Assembly: GCF_026225065.1 (NCBI RefSeq)
Contig: NZ_JAMFSB010000294.1
Location: 1 to 63,980 of the forward strand
Direction: 5' to 3'
DNA length: 63,980 nucleotides
Origin: Paraburkholderia sp.
GTDB taxonomy: Bacteria; Pseudomonadota; Gammaproteobacteria; Burkholderiales; Burkholderiaceae
Shown here: positions 25,197-34,495 of the stretch, one piece after another
Numbering within the stretch: position 1 is the stretch's first letter
Layout of the letters: every line of letters starts with the position of its first letter
Notes under the pieces: generated by a model
The model's database searches: none
Told to the model about the DNA's origin: nothing
What the model saw: only the letters and a program-made list of their open reading frames with translations
Translations under genes and position numbers: made by a program

Positions 25197-26552
25197 TTAT
25201 GAGGAATGCCGATTGAGTGGCAACGTGACGTGCGCCTCGAGACCGCCGCCTTCACGCGCGCGAAACTGTAGCGAGCCGCCGTGCAGACGTGCGATGCGCT
25301 CGACGATGGCGAGCCCGAGACCTGTGCCGCCCGAATGAGTCCGTGCGTTCGTACCGCGGCTGAATGGCGTCTTGAGCTTCTCCATCTCCGCGGCGTCGAT
25401 TCCGCTGCCGCGATCGCAAACGGCGACGCACGCGGCATCGTCTTCGGTCCACGTGCGCACGGCGAGTCCCGTGCGCCCATAGACAATCGCGTTTTGCATC
25501 AGGTTCATCAGGAGCCGCATCAAACCCACGGGCCGGTACGCGAACACGGGGATTTCGCCGAGCGACAGTTCGAATTCGTGCCCGAGCCCTGCAAAATCCG
25601 CGGCGAGCTGACCGATGAGCGCGTTGAGGTCGCCCGGCTGCGGAACCTCGCGCTCGCCGCTGCCGGCGTAGTCCATGAATTGCTGGAGAATCGTGTCGAT
25701 GTGATCGAGATAGCTTTCCGCTGACGCGACGAACTTATCGTCAGCGCCGCGCGGAATGGCCATCGCCATCGCGAGCCGCAGCTTGGTGAGCGGCGTGCGG
25801 ATGTCGTGGGACACGCCCGCGAGCATCAGCGCGCGCGTCGCTTCGGCCTGCTGCAACGCCTCAGTCATCTGGTTGAACGCGGTGCTGACCTGGGCGATTT
25901 CCGTCGGGCCATCAGTCGGCAGCACAACGGGCGCTTCGCCCGCGCTCACGTGCCGAGCGGCGCGCGCCAGATCCTTGAGCGGACGGTTGATGTGCAACTG
26001 GATCAGATAACCCGTCAGCGCGGCCAGCAACGCGAGGCCCACGGAGAGCGCGAGCGTCGTGGTGATGCCGCTCGCTTGCGCATCTTCGGTCATCGGCAGC
26101 GCAATCCAGCAGGGCTCGCCGGCCACGTGTACGCGAATCCAGAGCCGTTCACCGTCGCCGGTCTGCCAGCGCACCAGCATGTCCGGTGGCAGATGGCGCT
26201 GCAGTGCACTGACGAAGACATCGCGTTGCCACGTACGAAAAAAGCGAAGCGGGCTGGGCCGCGGTTCCGGCTCGAGATTTTCGGGTAGCGCTGTCTGACC
26301 GCCGAGGCGCGCGGCCGCGGCGCGGCCTTCGTCGGGTGGCATCGCGACCAGCACGCCATCGAGCGTCTTCACGTAGTCGGAAAAGATGATCGCGGCACGG
26401 TCGATGCGTGGGCGCTGCACGAAATGCAGCAGCACCGTAAGCGAGCACACCTGGGTCAGAGCGACGAGCGCCACCAGCAGCACGATATTGCGTGCCAGCA
26501 GCGAACGCGGCAGCCATCGGCCCCACCGGTTTGAACGCGAGGGTGTCCTCAC
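25197..26552 (-). CDS. EnvZ-type sensor histidine kinase
   Basis: 451 aa from a GTG at 26552 overlapping the regulator stop (GTGA). TM1 at about 21-44, a periplasmic sensor domain to about 160, TM2 at 163-187, HAMP at 188-238, then the HisKA motif AGVSHDIRTPLTKLRLA with His249 as the phospho-acceptor. The ATPase part has the N box (NLMQNAIVYG), the G1 box (DRGSGID) and the G2 box (GGTGLGLAIVERI). It phosphorylates the partner regulator encoded just upstream. The ligand is unknown. Confidence 0.93.
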   Translation of the reverse strand: MRTPSRSNRWGRWLPRSLLARNIVLLVALVALTQVCSLTVLLHFVQRPRIDRAAIIFSDYVKTLDGVLVAMPPDEGRAAAARLGGQTALPENLEPEPRPSPLRFFRTWQRDVFVSALQRHLPPDMLVRWQTGDGERLWIRVHVAGEPCWIALPMTEDAQASGITTTLALSVGLALLAALTGYLIQLHINRPLKDLARAARHVSAGEAPVVLPTDGPTEIAQVSTAFNQMTEALQQAEATRALMLAGVSHDIRTPLTKLRLAMAMAIPRGADDKFVASAESYLDHIDTILQQFMDYAGSGEREVPQPGDLNALIGQLAADFAGLGHEFELSLGEIPVFAYRPVGLMRLLMNLMQNAIVYGRTGLAVRTWTEDDAACVAVCDRGSGIDAAEMEKLKTPFSRGTNARTHSGGTGLGLAIVERIARLHGGSLQFRAREGGGLEAHVTLPLNRHSS

Positions 26553-27262
26553 GAGTCGATGCCCGCAACGAGCATGTAGCCGACACCCCAGACGGTCTTG
26601 ATGAAGCGTGGTTTCGACGGATCGTCCTCGACGATCTGGCGCAGCCGCAGGATCTGCACGTCGATGCTGCGGTCAAGTGCGTCGTGGTCGCGGCCGCGCG
26701 CCCGCGCAAGCAGGTTTTCGCGGCTCACCGGCCGGTTCGGTGATGACCCGAGCGCGTGCAGCAGCAACATCTGCGCGGAGTGCACCTCGACCGGCTCGCC
26801 ACGATGCAGCAGCGTTTGTGTACCGACGTCGAACTGGTATTCGCCGAAGCGCAGCGTTTGCGAGGTCACAGTCGGCACGCCCGCGGCCATTTTCTGGCGC
26901 CGCAGCAGCGCACGGATGCGCGCGACGAGTTCATCAGGGAGAAACGGTTTCGCGAGGTAGTCGTCGGCGCCGGTTTCGAGGCCGACCACGCGGTCGACCG
27001 GATCGCCTTTGGCGGTCAGCATGAGGATGGGCAGCGTCTGTCCTTCGGCGCGCAGCCGCCGGCACACCGTCAGCCCATCTTCCGGTTCCATCATCAGGTC
27101 CAGCACGAGCAGGTCATACGGTTCGCGCTGCAGGTAGCGGTCGAGCTGCTTGCCGTCGGCGACGACGCGCACGTAGAACCCGTGGCCCGTCAGAAACCGT
27201 TGCAGCATGTTGCGCAACTCGGCTTCGTCGTCCAGCACGATAATCCTGTTCACCTGCTCCAT
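26549..27262 (-). CDS. OmpR-type response regulator
   Basis: 237 aa from the ATG at 27262. The receiver domain has the acidic pair Asp11/Asp12, the phospho-acceptor Asp55 (LLVLDLMMEPEDG), the Thr in MLTAKG and Lys in AKPF. The C-terminal winged helix (LRFGEYQFDVGTQTLLHRG to VWGVGYMLVAG) is the OmpR/PhoB type. It overlaps the kinase gene. Immediate upstream genes on the same strand are the EF-hand protein and the repeat protein, which may be its targets or co-transcribed partners. Confidence 0.93.
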   Translation of the reverse strand: MEQVNRIIVLDDEAELRNMLQRFLTGHGFYVRVVADGKQLDRYLQREPYDLLVLDLMMEPEDGLTVCRRLRAEGQTLPILMLTAKGDPVDRVVGLETGADDYLAKPFLPDELVARIRALLRRQKMAAGVPTVTSQTLRFGEYQFDVGTQTLLHRGEPVEVHSAQMLLLHALGSSPNRPVSRENLLARARGRDHDALDRSIDVQILRLRQIVEDDPSKPRFIKTVWGVGYMLVAGIDS

Positions 27263-27288
27263 GACGCGTCTCCCAGCCTCATTGGCAT

Positions 27289-27582
27289 TCAGCGTGCCAT
27301 TGCTTTCTGCTTCATCAGGTCCTCGATCTGCGCCAGCGTGACATAACCGACGTGCTGAGTGTCGATTTCGTCGAAGTGTTTCGCGACCATCGGCATGCCG
27401 GCAGCCGCCTGGTCCCGCGTCAGCTTGCCGTCGCCCGTCGTGTTGGCACTCGCAAAGCGGGCCTGCAATTGCTGCATCGCACGCTCGCCGCGCGGGGTAT
27501 CCGCAGGTGGCAGGGCGCTCTGAGCGGAAGCCGTTGCCGAAACAATACACAAGACAAGAACCGCGATCATCTTTTTCATCAT
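27289..27582 (-). CDS. Secreted EF-hand protein
   Basis: 97 aa with a signal peptide (KKMIAVLVLCIVSATASAQ). The mature part has one recognisable EF-hand-like site, FASANTTGDGKLTRDQAAAG, although the loop starts with Asn rather than Asp, and a second degenerate one, FDEIDTQHVGYVTLAQIEDL, in the calmodulin-like spacing. It is probably periplasmic and calcium-binding. It sits 26 bp upstream of the response regulator gene and 64 bp after the repeat protein, so it may report divalent-ion status to the two-component system. Confidence 0.75.
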   Translation of the reverse strand: MMKKMIAVLVLCIVSATASAQSALPPADTPRGERAMQQLQARFASANTTGDGKLTRDQAAAGMPMVAKHFDEIDTQHVGYVTLAQIEDLMKQKAMAR

Positions 27583-27646
27583 CTACTCCGTGGTGTGGCC
27601 GACGCTCAAGGGCGGCAGGGTTAATTCATTGATCTGACGTTTGCCG

Positions 27647-28642
27647 TTACGCCCAGTGCGCCGGCACCCAGAAGCGCCCAACCCAGTGTCCCGGCACCAG
27701 CACCGCGGGACGCGGCGCGGGCACTACATAGACAGGACGCGGCGCGACATACAGCGTGCGTGCCTGCGGCGCGATGAACACGACACGCGGCGGGGGCGGC
27801 GCGACATAGACGACCTTGGGCGGGGGTGGCGCGATGTAGACGGTCTTCGGAGCAGGAGGCGCAACGTAGACGACCGGCGGCGGCACATACGCAGCCGGAG
27901 CCGCTACGACCACGGGGGCCGGCGCGACGACCACGGGTGCCGGTACAACGGCGATCGGCGGCGGCACGACCACGACCGGTGCGGTGCCCACGGCAACCGT
28001 AGCGCCCACCGTCGTGACCGTGCCGCCAGTGGTCGCCGTGCCGCTGTGCACAACCGTCGTGCCGCCGCCCGTCGTCACCACGCCGGTGGCCACGCGCGTC
28101 GCGCTGCCTGAATGCGTGACGGTTCCGCCGTCGGTGCCCGTCACGGTGCCGGAGCGTGCGCAGGTGGAACCGGCGCAGTTTGTCGATGCCGTGTGACTGG
28201 TCGTGTTGCCGTTCGCGGCGGTGATCGTGCCCGAAGACGAATACTGACCCGGCGCGTTGCGTGTCACGCTGCCGGAAGTCGTGGCGCTGTGGCCATCGGA
28301 GCCGGTCAGGCTGCCAGTGTGGTCGCACGTACCGCCTGCGCAGCTCGTGTCACCCGAGTGCTGGACCTGACGTCCGTTGGGGCCGGTGGCCGTGCCCGAA
28401 TTCGAGAACTGGCCGGGTGCAGTGCGGGTCACCGTGCCGGTGTTGGTGGCGATGCCGCCGTAGGGGTTCGCGACGCCGCCGGCGTGCGTGCAGCTGCCGC
28501 CCGCGCAGGAACCGTAGTGCGCGCCGTTGTAGGTGCCGTGCGGTGTATAGGCAGTGCCATGACCCGACCATCCTGCGAAGGCTGGCGTGCTGACGGCGAT
28601 GAGCAGCGCAGCGCTGGCTGCGGCGAGGTAATGGAGTTTCAT
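27647..28642 (-). CDS. Secreted protein with 55-residue CAGxxC repeats and Pro-rich tail
   Basis: 331 aa from the ATG at 28642, with a signal peptide (MKLHYLAAASAALLIAVSTP then AFA). Residues about 38-175 form 2.5 tandem 55-residue repeats, each opening with CAGGSC, CAGGTC or CAGSTC and containing SVTRNAPGQYSSSGT-type cores rich in Thr, Ser and Gly, like beta-repeat surface proteins. Then come Val/Thr-rich runs and a Pro-rich tail of YVAPPPPKVV units, ending PGHWVGRFWVPAHWA. Paired Cys may form disulfides. It is likely a cell-surface or periplasmic structural protein, upstream of the EF-hand gene. Confidence 0.75.
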   Translation of the reverse strand: MKLHYLAAASAALLIAVSTPAFAGWSGHGTAYTPHGTYNGAHYGSCAGGSCTHAGGVANPYGGIATNTGTVTRTAPGQFSNSGTATGPNGRQVQHSGDTSCAGGTCDHTGSLTGSDGHSATTSGSVTRNAPGQYSSSGTITAANGNTTSHTASTNCAGSTCARSGTVTGTDGGTVTHSGSATRVATGVVTTGGGTTVVHSGTATTGGTVTTVGATVAVGTAPVVVVPPPIAVVPAPVVVAPAPVVVAAPAAYVPPPVVYVAPPAPKTVYIAPPPPKVVYVAPPPPRVVFIAPQARTLYVAPRPVYVVPAPRPAVLVPGHWVGRFWVPAHWA

Positions 28643-28942
28643 GAGGTGTCCTTCACGGTTCGGTTCAGTCACGCACTGCGGCGTGGCAACGGGACGAACT
28701 ATAAAAGGAGCCCGCGAAATAATCGCCCGGTAAAAGATGTCGCGGTGTTACACCACCGCGGCGAACTGCCAGGAGCCGGACTGCACGGCCGGCTTGCCGT
28801 CACGGCCGGAGTTTCGTGACATCTGGCGACATGGTTTACGCGTGGTTTTTGTCCAGGCAGCCCACTACATTAGCTTCACCCGACGCGATAGCGGCTTTAC
28901 CCGCAGACGACGCGTCTCACCTCACCCCGTTATCTGCCCATC
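28643..28942. other. Divergent intergenic region, 300 bp
   Basis: No gene. It separates the repeat-protein gene (minus) from the hydroxylase (plus). It contains a 7-bp stem-loop CGCGGTG-ttacac-CACCGCG at 28741-28760 of unknown role; no clear promoter was identified. Confidence 0.45.
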
Positions 28943-30046
28943 ATGTTGACTACTGGAAAAATCGCGCTTTTTGTTACGTTGTTCGTCATTGGTGTATCGC
29001 TGATCGAGGCATGCGTGCTCACGCGCAGACAGCGCGATAGCGCCTCGCCTTTCGACTGGTATGAAGTATGGATTTCGCTGGCCGACGTGGCCGGCCGCAA
29101 GCTGCTCGCGCTGCTGCCGCTTTCGCTAGCAGCGCCAGTCTTTGCGCTTGCATGGGATCACAGGATCTTTACCGTCACGCTCAACAGCGCGTTGATGGTG
29201 TTCCTGCTCTTTATCGGACAGGAGTTCTGCTACTACTGGTACCACCGCGCGTCGCACCGGATCCGCTTTTTCTGGGCAACACATGCGGTTCATCACTCAC
29301 CGAACCAACTGACGCTCTCGTCTGCTTACCGCCTCGGCCTGACCGGCAAACTGACCGGCTCGGCGATTTTCTTCGCGCCGCTCGTGTGGCTCGGCGTGCG
29401 TCCCGAAGTTGTGCTGGCGACGCTGAGTTTCAATCTGCTCTATCAGTTCTGGCTGCATAACACGTGGACGCCAAAACTCGGGTGGCTCGAATACGTGTTC
29501 AATACGCCGTCCGCGCATCGCGTGCACCATGCATCGAACGTCGATTATCTCGATGCGAACTTTGGCGGTGTGCTCGTCATATTCGACCGCCTGTTCGGCA
29601 CGTATGTGGAAGAACGTGCCGACGAGCCGTGCCGCTACGGTCTCACGACACCGACGCGCTCTCGCAATCCGCTCGTCGTCGAATTCGAGCACTGGGTTAG
29701 TCTTGCACGGGATATCGCATCGGCGGGCAGCTTGTGGGCTGCGATCGGCTACGTCATTCTGCCGCCTGGCTGGCGCGCTGACGGGTCCGGTGAAACAACC
29801 GAAGCGCTGCGTCGGCAGAACCTGGTCGCGACGCCTTCTCCCTACCTGGCGAACTCGTCCTTAACCGCGGCATATAGTCTGCGATATCGCGCGAGCCGCA
29901 CTTCGGTTACGGTTCGCTGTCCCGCGTCCGGCTCGCAGACCTCAATTGTTTCCGGTGACGTACACACCTGCGCGACGTCCTCGTTTGTGACGGCCAGGCG
30001 CGCAAGCCGTGCAGCGCCCAAAGCGGCGCCCACATCTCCGCCCTGA
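28943..30046 (+). CDS. Sterol desaturase / fatty acid hydroxylase family protein
   Basis: 367 codons. The first 295 or so form a normal family member: several TM segments and the di-iron histidine boxes HRASH, HAVHH and HRVHH. It inserts oxygen into a lipid substrate (sterol-like, carotenoid or fatty chain) at the membrane. No stop occurs at the usual place (around 29840); the last 68 codons run antisense through the 3-prime end of xylB and look like random coding (Arg/Ser/Thr-rich). This suggests the native end was lost in a rearrangement. No clear RBS. Confidence 0.8.
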   Translation: MLTTGKIALFVTLFVIGVSLIEACVLTRRQRDSASPFDWYEVWISLADVAGRKLLALLPLSLAAPVFALAWDHRIFTVTLNSALMVFLLFIGQEFCYYWYHRASHRIRFFWATHAVHHSPNQLTLSSAYRLGLTGKLTGSAIFFAPLVWLGVRPEVVLATLSFNLLYQFWLHNTWTPKLGWLEYVFNTPSAHRVHHASNVDYLDANFGGVLVIFDRLFGTYVEERADEPCRYGLTTPTRSRNPLVVEFEHWVSLARDIASAGSLWAAIGYVILPPGWRADGSGETTEALRRQNLVATPSPYLANSSLTAAYSLRYRASRTSVTVRCPASGSQTSIVSGDVHTCATSSFVTARRASRAAPKAAPTSPP

Positions 30047-31302
30047 TGACGGCGCATCGCAACGCCAGTGGCTGTAGCGCAAAGCTTCGCCCAGAAACGG
30101 CTACGCGAGCCGCCTCCAATGAACGACGCCGTGTCCAGCGTCGTCCCGGCACCTTGCAGCGCCGCGTAACCGTCGGCCATCGCGAAAGCCACACCCTCCA
30201 TCACACTGTACGCAAGGTCGCCCTCACCATGAGCGCCGGTTAGCCCCCAGAACAGGCCCTTTGCATTCGCGTCGTTGTGAGGCGTGCGCTCGCCGCTCAG
30301 GTATGGCAGGAACAGTGGCGCGCTCTGCGCGTCAGCCTTCTCGGCGGAACCAGCAAGCTTGGCGACGTCCGTCTTGAGCACGGCAGATAGCCACGCGAGA
30401 CTTGAAGCCGCCGACAGGATGACACTCATCTGATGCCAGCGGTTCGGCAAGCAATGGCAGAACGCGTGCACTGCCTGTGCGGGGTTCGGCGCAAATCGGT
30501 CAGTGCCGGCAAACAGCACACCCGACGTACCCAATGACAGGAACGCGCTACCGGCCTCGGCGACTCCCATGCCGATCGCGCTGGCCGCGTTATCGCCCGC
30601 GCCGCCGCAAAGGAGCACTGAGCCAGCAACCCCCCATTCGCGCCGCAATTTATCGTTTAACTGGGCCGCAGCCGCGCTGCCTTCCACTAGCCGGGGCATG
30701 TGCTCGCGTGTGAGGCCAGTCGCCGAAAGCATCCTGTCCGACCAGTCACGCTTCGCAACGTCTAGCCACAGCGTGCCCGACGCATCGGACATATCGGACA
30801 CGAACTCGCCCGTGAGCCGCCACGCCACGTAGTCCTTCGGCAACAGGACCTTGTGCGCCGCGCGAAACACGGCCGGTTCGTACTTCGACAGCCAGAGCAG
30901 TTTCGGCGCGGTGAATCCAGGCATCGCAAGATTGCCCGTAATCGAGCGCGACTCGGGGACCAGCGCTTCAAGCTCCACACACTCGGCGAACGCACGCGTG
31001 TCGTTCCACAGGATCGCTGGGCGTAACACCTGGCCGAAGCGATCAAGCAGGGTCGCGCCATGCATCTGTCCGGACAACCCAATACCGCGTAGCGCCGAAA
31101 AGCCAGCAGGATTGGACGCCCGCACTTGGGCGATCGCGTCGAGTGTGGCGTGCCACCACGCCTGCGGGTTCTGCTCAGACCAGTGGGGGTGAGGTGTCTC
31201 AACTGCGAGCCGCGCACTGCCGGTGGCAATCGTGCGCGATTCGTCGTCTGTGAGTAGCGTCTTTACTTCGGAGGTCCCGAGGTCGATTCCAAGGAAAGTC
31301 AA
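29842..31302 (-). CDS. xylB: Xylulokinase
   Basis: 486 aa of the FGGY kinase family. It starts MTFLGIDLGTSEVKTLLTDD with the phosphate-binding motif, includes WSEQNPQAWW, GIGLSGQMHGATLLD (the FGGY XylB signature), the LLPKDYVAWRLTGEF segment, and the ATP site FLSLGTSGVLF and YLSGERTPHNDANAKGLFWG. It phosphorylates D-xylulose to D-xylulose 5-phosphate for the pentose phosphate pathway. Last gene of the minus-strand polyol unit, after an AraC regulator. Its 3-prime 205 bp overlaps the hydroxylase gene on the other strand. Confidence 0.93.
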   Translation of the reverse strand: MTFLGIDLGTSEVKTLLTDDESRTIATGSARLAVETPHPHWSEQNPQAWWHATLDAIAQVRASNPAGFSALRGIGLSGQMHGATLLDRFGQVLRPAILWNDTRAFAECVELEALVPESRSITGNLAMPGFTAPKLLWLSKYEPAVFRAAHKVLLPKDYVAWRLTGEFVSDMSDASGTLWLDVAKRDWSDRMLSATGLTREHMPRLVEGSAAAAQLNDKLRREWGVAGSVLLCGGAGDNAASAIGMGVAEAGSAFLSLGTSGVLFAGTDRFAPNPAQAVHAFCHCLPNRWHQMSVILSAASSLAWLSAVLKTDVAKLAGSAEKADAQSAPLFLPYLSGERTPHNDANAKGLFWGLTGAHGEGDLAYSVMEGVAFAMADGYAALQGAGTTLDTASFIGGGSRSRFWAKLCATATGVAMRRHQGGDVGAALGAARLARLAVTNEDVAQVCTSPETIEVCEPDAGQRTVTEVRLARYRRLYAAVKDEFAR

Positions 31303-31350
31303 GAGTGTCGTCCTATTTCTTGCGGCGGCTCGTCTTGCCGAAACGAAGCG

Positions 31351-32229
31351 TCAAGCCGCGATCATATGTTCGTTAAGCTGATGCATTGCGCGAAACTTCG
31401 ATGGCGGCATCGACTTCGATGAGAGGAACTGACGATTGAAGTTCGACAGATTGTTAAAGCCAACGCGATAGCAGATCTCTGTCACGCTAAGCGTCGAACA
31501 CATTAGCAGTTCACACGCTTCGTTGATCCGCAGCCTGTTCTGGTACTGCACAAATGTGCACCCCGTATGCCGGCGAAAGAAGCGTGTGAACGTACTCACG
31601 CTCATGCCGGCGAGTTCAGCGACATCGGCCTCTCGCAATGTGCCCATGAGATTCTGCTGGATGTATGAGAGCACCTGATTGATCGTCGACTGCATGTAGC
31701 GATGCGCGTTGACATCGTATGCCGGTCCCGCCAGCAAGACGCGTTCGGTGCACGACGATAATTTGCCGAAGATCGACATCAACAATTCGACGCGACGGCA
31801 ACCGCGCGAAACCGCAAGCTCCCGCATCATCGGCGCGATGGCCAGACCCACCGCATCCGGAAACTGTATGCCACGTGCGGCATCATCCATCAGGCCGACA
31901 ATCGAATGCAATTCGGTAAACGCGGCCACCATCCGTTCCGCCGCGTCACGCGAGAACTGGAGAACCATGTCACGCGACGGCACGGTTTCGCGCTCGCCGA
32001 TCTCGCTGATCCAGTTGTGCGGCAAATTCGGTCCGGTGATCACCAGGTTACCGGGCGCGAAGTCGCCGATAAAATCGCCGACAAAAAACTTGCCGGTCGA
32101 CGCCTGGATCACGTGAATCTCATACTCCGGATGAAAGTGCCATTTCGCTACCGTATGCGGATAGTCATGCGCCCAGGCGCGGAACGACTCGTCCCGCCGC
32201 GTGTGCACCAACTCCAGGTCTGGACTCAT
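31351..32229 (-). CDS. AraC-family regulator of polyol operon (copy 1)
   Basis: 292 aa. N-terminal cupin sensor (WHFHPEYEIHVIQASTGKFF, PGNLVITGPNLPHNW) followed by two HTH motifs (LREADVAELAGMSVSTFTRF, LSVTEICYRVGFNNLSNFNR). It closely matches the regulator at 37917-38906 over its whole length (DLELVHTRRDESF versus DLELVTVRRDESF; the same GPNLPHNW and VGFN(N/S)LSNFNR). It lies inside the importer/xylB operon and probably senses the polyol or its ketose and binds sites in the 37569-37916 region. Confidence 0.92.
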   Translation of the reverse strand: MSPDLELVHTRRDESFRAWAHDYPHTVAKWHFHPEYEIHVIQASTGKFFVGDFIGDFAPGNLVITGPNLPHNWISEIGERETVPSRDMVLQFSRDAAERMVAAFTELHSIVGLMDDAARGIQFPDAVGLAIAPMMRELAVSRGCRRVELLMSIFGKLSSCTERVLLAGPAYDVNAHRYMQSTINQVLSYIQQNLMGTLREADVAELAGMSVSTFTRFFRRHTGCTFVQYQNRLRINEACELLMCSTLSVTEICYRVGFNNLSNFNRQFLSSKSMPPSKFRAMHQLNEHMIAA

Positions 32230-32271
32230 ACCGCTGCTCCTTCTCGGCCGTCTTGAGGCGGCACCTTCCTG

Positions 32272-33447
32272 TTAATGCAAAGCTGCTCCCTGTACACCCG
32301 TTTCCTGATGTGCCGGACTGGCGAAAGTTATTCTGGTGTTCTGATGAACGGGGAATGAGACGTTCCGTTCCGTCTGGACATCGAAAATGTGCAAATCGGC
32401 TACCTTGAACTGGAACGTTACCACGTTATCCAGTTCAGGTAAGTCACCTGCGGGCACCAGGGCCGCCAGACGTTCTCCGCTGAAATCCAGTGTGACCAGC
32501 GCCTCCGCGCCCAGCAGTTCAATCAGCTCGACTTTGCCCTGAAGCCTGAGCGTGCCGGGTTCTTCCGCTGCGGACGCGACCTTCAGATAGTTCGGACGGA
32601 TCGCCAGTTTCACGGCCTGGCCGTGGTGCAACGCGGCGAAACGTGGCCCGGCGAGTGGCCAGCGCTGTCCCTGAGCCTCGACGAAGCACGCGTCCCCAAC
32701 TCTTTGAACCACTGCGTCTATGAAATTCATGGCCGGCGTGCCGATGAACCCTGCGGCAAACAAGGTTTGCGGGAAATGGTAGAGATCGGACGGGGTGCCG
32801 GCCTGCTCGATCTGACCGCCCCGCATCAGGATCACACGGTCGGCGAGCGTCATCGCCTCGAGCTGGTCGTGCGTCACATACACGGTCGTGGTTTTCAGAC
32901 GCTGATGTAACCGTTTGATGTCGCCTCGAAGCTGGGCACGCAGTTTGGCGTCGAGGTTGGATAGCGGCTCGTCAAACAGGAATACCTGAGGTGTCTTGAT
33001 CATTGCCCGGGCAATTGCCGCGCGTTGCTGCTGGCCGCCCGACATCGATCGTGGTTTGCGGTCCAGCAATGCGTCGAGATTCAGCATTGCAGCTACTTCA
33101 CGCACGCGACGGTCGATTTCGGCAGCGGGCACCTTGAGACGGCGTAGTCCGAACGCGACATTGTCGTACACCGTCATGTGCGGATACAGGGCGTAGTTCT
33201 GGAAAACCATCGCGACGTTTCGCTCGCGCGCCGGCAGGTTGTTGACGATGACATCGCCAATCGCGAGGTCACCGCCGGTGATGCTCTCGAGACCCGCAAT
33301 CATACGAAGCATGGTCGACTTGCCGCATCCGGATGGCCCGAGCAGTACAACGAACTCACCGTCGTCAATGTCCATGTCGAGCGGATGCAACACCGGTGGG
33401 CCGCCGTCGTAACGTTTCGTGAGGCCCCTGCAGACGATTTTGGCCAT
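32272..33447 (-). CDS. CUT1 sugar/polyol ABC transporter, ATP-binding protein
   Basis: 391 aa of the UgpC/MalK/SmoK group. Walker A GPSGCGKSTMLRM, Q-loop MVFQNYALYPHMTV, signature SMSGGQQQRAAIARA, Walker B VFLFDEPLSNLDAKLRA, H-loop YVTHDQLEAMTLADR, then the C-terminal OB-fold regulatory domain. It powers the two permeases encoded at 34496-36174. It lies 3 bp after the dehydrogenase gene in the same operon. Confidence 0.95.
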   Translation of the reverse strand: MAKIVCRGLTKRYDGGPPVLHPLDMDIDDGEFVVLLGPSGCGKSTMLRMIAGLESITGGDLAIGDVIVNNLPARERNVAMVFQNYALYPHMTVYDNVAFGLRRLKVPAAEIDRRVREVAAMLNLDALLDRKPRSMSGGQQQRAAIARAMIKTPQVFLFDEPLSNLDAKLRAQLRGDIKRLHQRLKTTTVYVTHDQLEAMTLADRVILMRGGQIEQAGTPSDLYHFPQTLFAAGFIGTPAMNFIDAVVQRVGDACFVEAQGQRWPLAGPRFAALHHGQAVKLAIRPNYLKVASAAEEPGTLRLQGKVELIELLGAEALVTLDFSGERLAALVPAGDLPELDNVVTFQFKVADLHIFDVQTERNVSFPVHQNTRITFASPAHQETGVQGAALH

Positions 33448-33450
33448 GGC

Positions 33451-34485
33451 TCAGTCCATCTCGATCTGGATCTTGACATCATTGGGGCGCCCGGCTGCGG
33501 CTTCTTCGAACGCCTTGAGGCCGTCGGAGAATGCGAACTTGCGCGAAATGAACGGCTTGACGTCAATCATTCCGGAGCTGATGAGCGCCAATGCGCGCGG
33601 GAATATGTTTGCATAGCGGAACACCGATTCGAGGCGCGCTTCTTTCGCCTGCATAGCGACCACATCGAGCGGCACGGGGTCGACCGGCATACCGACGAGC
33701 ACCGCGCAGCCACCCGGGCAAAGCAGATCGAACAGGCCATCGTAGACTTTCCCATTGCCGCTCGCTTCGAACACGACGTCGGCACCCCAGTTCGTGGTGA
33801 CTTCCTGAACGACATCGACCAGTCGTTGTTCACGTACATTAACTGTCGTCACCGCCGGGTTGCCAGCAAACAGCGTCAGCTTTTCCTTGATTACGTCTGC
33901 CAGAATGACGCGGGACGCGCCCCCCGCCAGCGCAGCCAGAGCAGTCATCGCGCCGATCGTCCCCGCGCCGATGATAACTGCGACGTCGCCCGGCTTCATC
34001 GCAGCCTTCTTGGCAGCCTGCAGACCGATCGACAACGGTTCGACAATGGCGCCCTCCGCGAAAGACACATTGTCGGGAAGCCTGAACGTAAACGCCGCCG
34101 GATGCACGACATAAGGTGTCAGGCAGCCGTGAATTGGCGGTGTCGCCCAGAAACGTACCGCAGGGTCCAGGTTGTAGAGACCGCGCATCGTCGCCGGCGA
34201 GTCGAATTGCGGAACGCCTGGCTCCATGCAAACGCGGTCGCCCACGCGCAGATGGGTGACCTCGCTGCCCGTTTCGACCACCACCCCGGACGCTTCGTGC
34301 CCGAGCACCATCGGTTCCTCGACCTTGAACGGACCGATGCGTCCATGCGTGTAGTAATGAACGTCGCTGCCGCAAACGCCCACTGTGTGAATTTTTATCT
34401 TGACGTCACGAGGGCCGACTTCAAGCGGCAGATCGATATCGCGCAGCGTGAGCTGGCGAGCTTCTTCGAGTACGAGCGCTTTCAA
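33451..34485 (-). CDS. Xylitol dehydrogenase-type Zn alcohol dehydrogenase
   Basis: 344 aa MDR family. Catalytic zinc ligands: Cys38 ([11 protein letters not shown]), His in GHEASG and Glu in [12 protein letters not shown]-binding GAGTIG. The structural zinc Cys cluster is absent ([19 protein letters not shown] in its place), as in some bacterial xylitol or sorbitol dehydrogenases. The [11 protein letters not shown] segment also fits that group. It oxidises xylitol to D-xylulose, the substrate of XylB in this operon. D-arabitol or sorbitol remain possible substrates. Confidence 0.85.
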   Translation of the reverse strand: MKALVLEEARQLTLRDIDLPLEVGPRDVKIKIHTVGVCGSDVHYYTHGRIGPFKVEEPMVLGHEASGVVVETGSEVTHLRVGDRVCMEPGVPQFDSPATMRGLYNLDPAVRFWATPPIHGCLTPYVVHPAAFTFRLPDNVSFAEGAIVEPLSIGLQAAKKAAMKPGDVAVIIGAGTIGAMTALAALAGGASRVILADVIKEKLTLFAGNPAVTTVNVREQRLVDVVQEVTTNWGADVVFEASGNGKVYDGLFDLLCPGGCAVLVGMPVDPVPLDVVAMQAKEARLESVFRYANIFPRALALISSGMIDVKPFISRKFAFSDGLKAFEEAAAGRPNDVKIQIEMD

Positions 34486-34495
34486 AATGTTCTCC

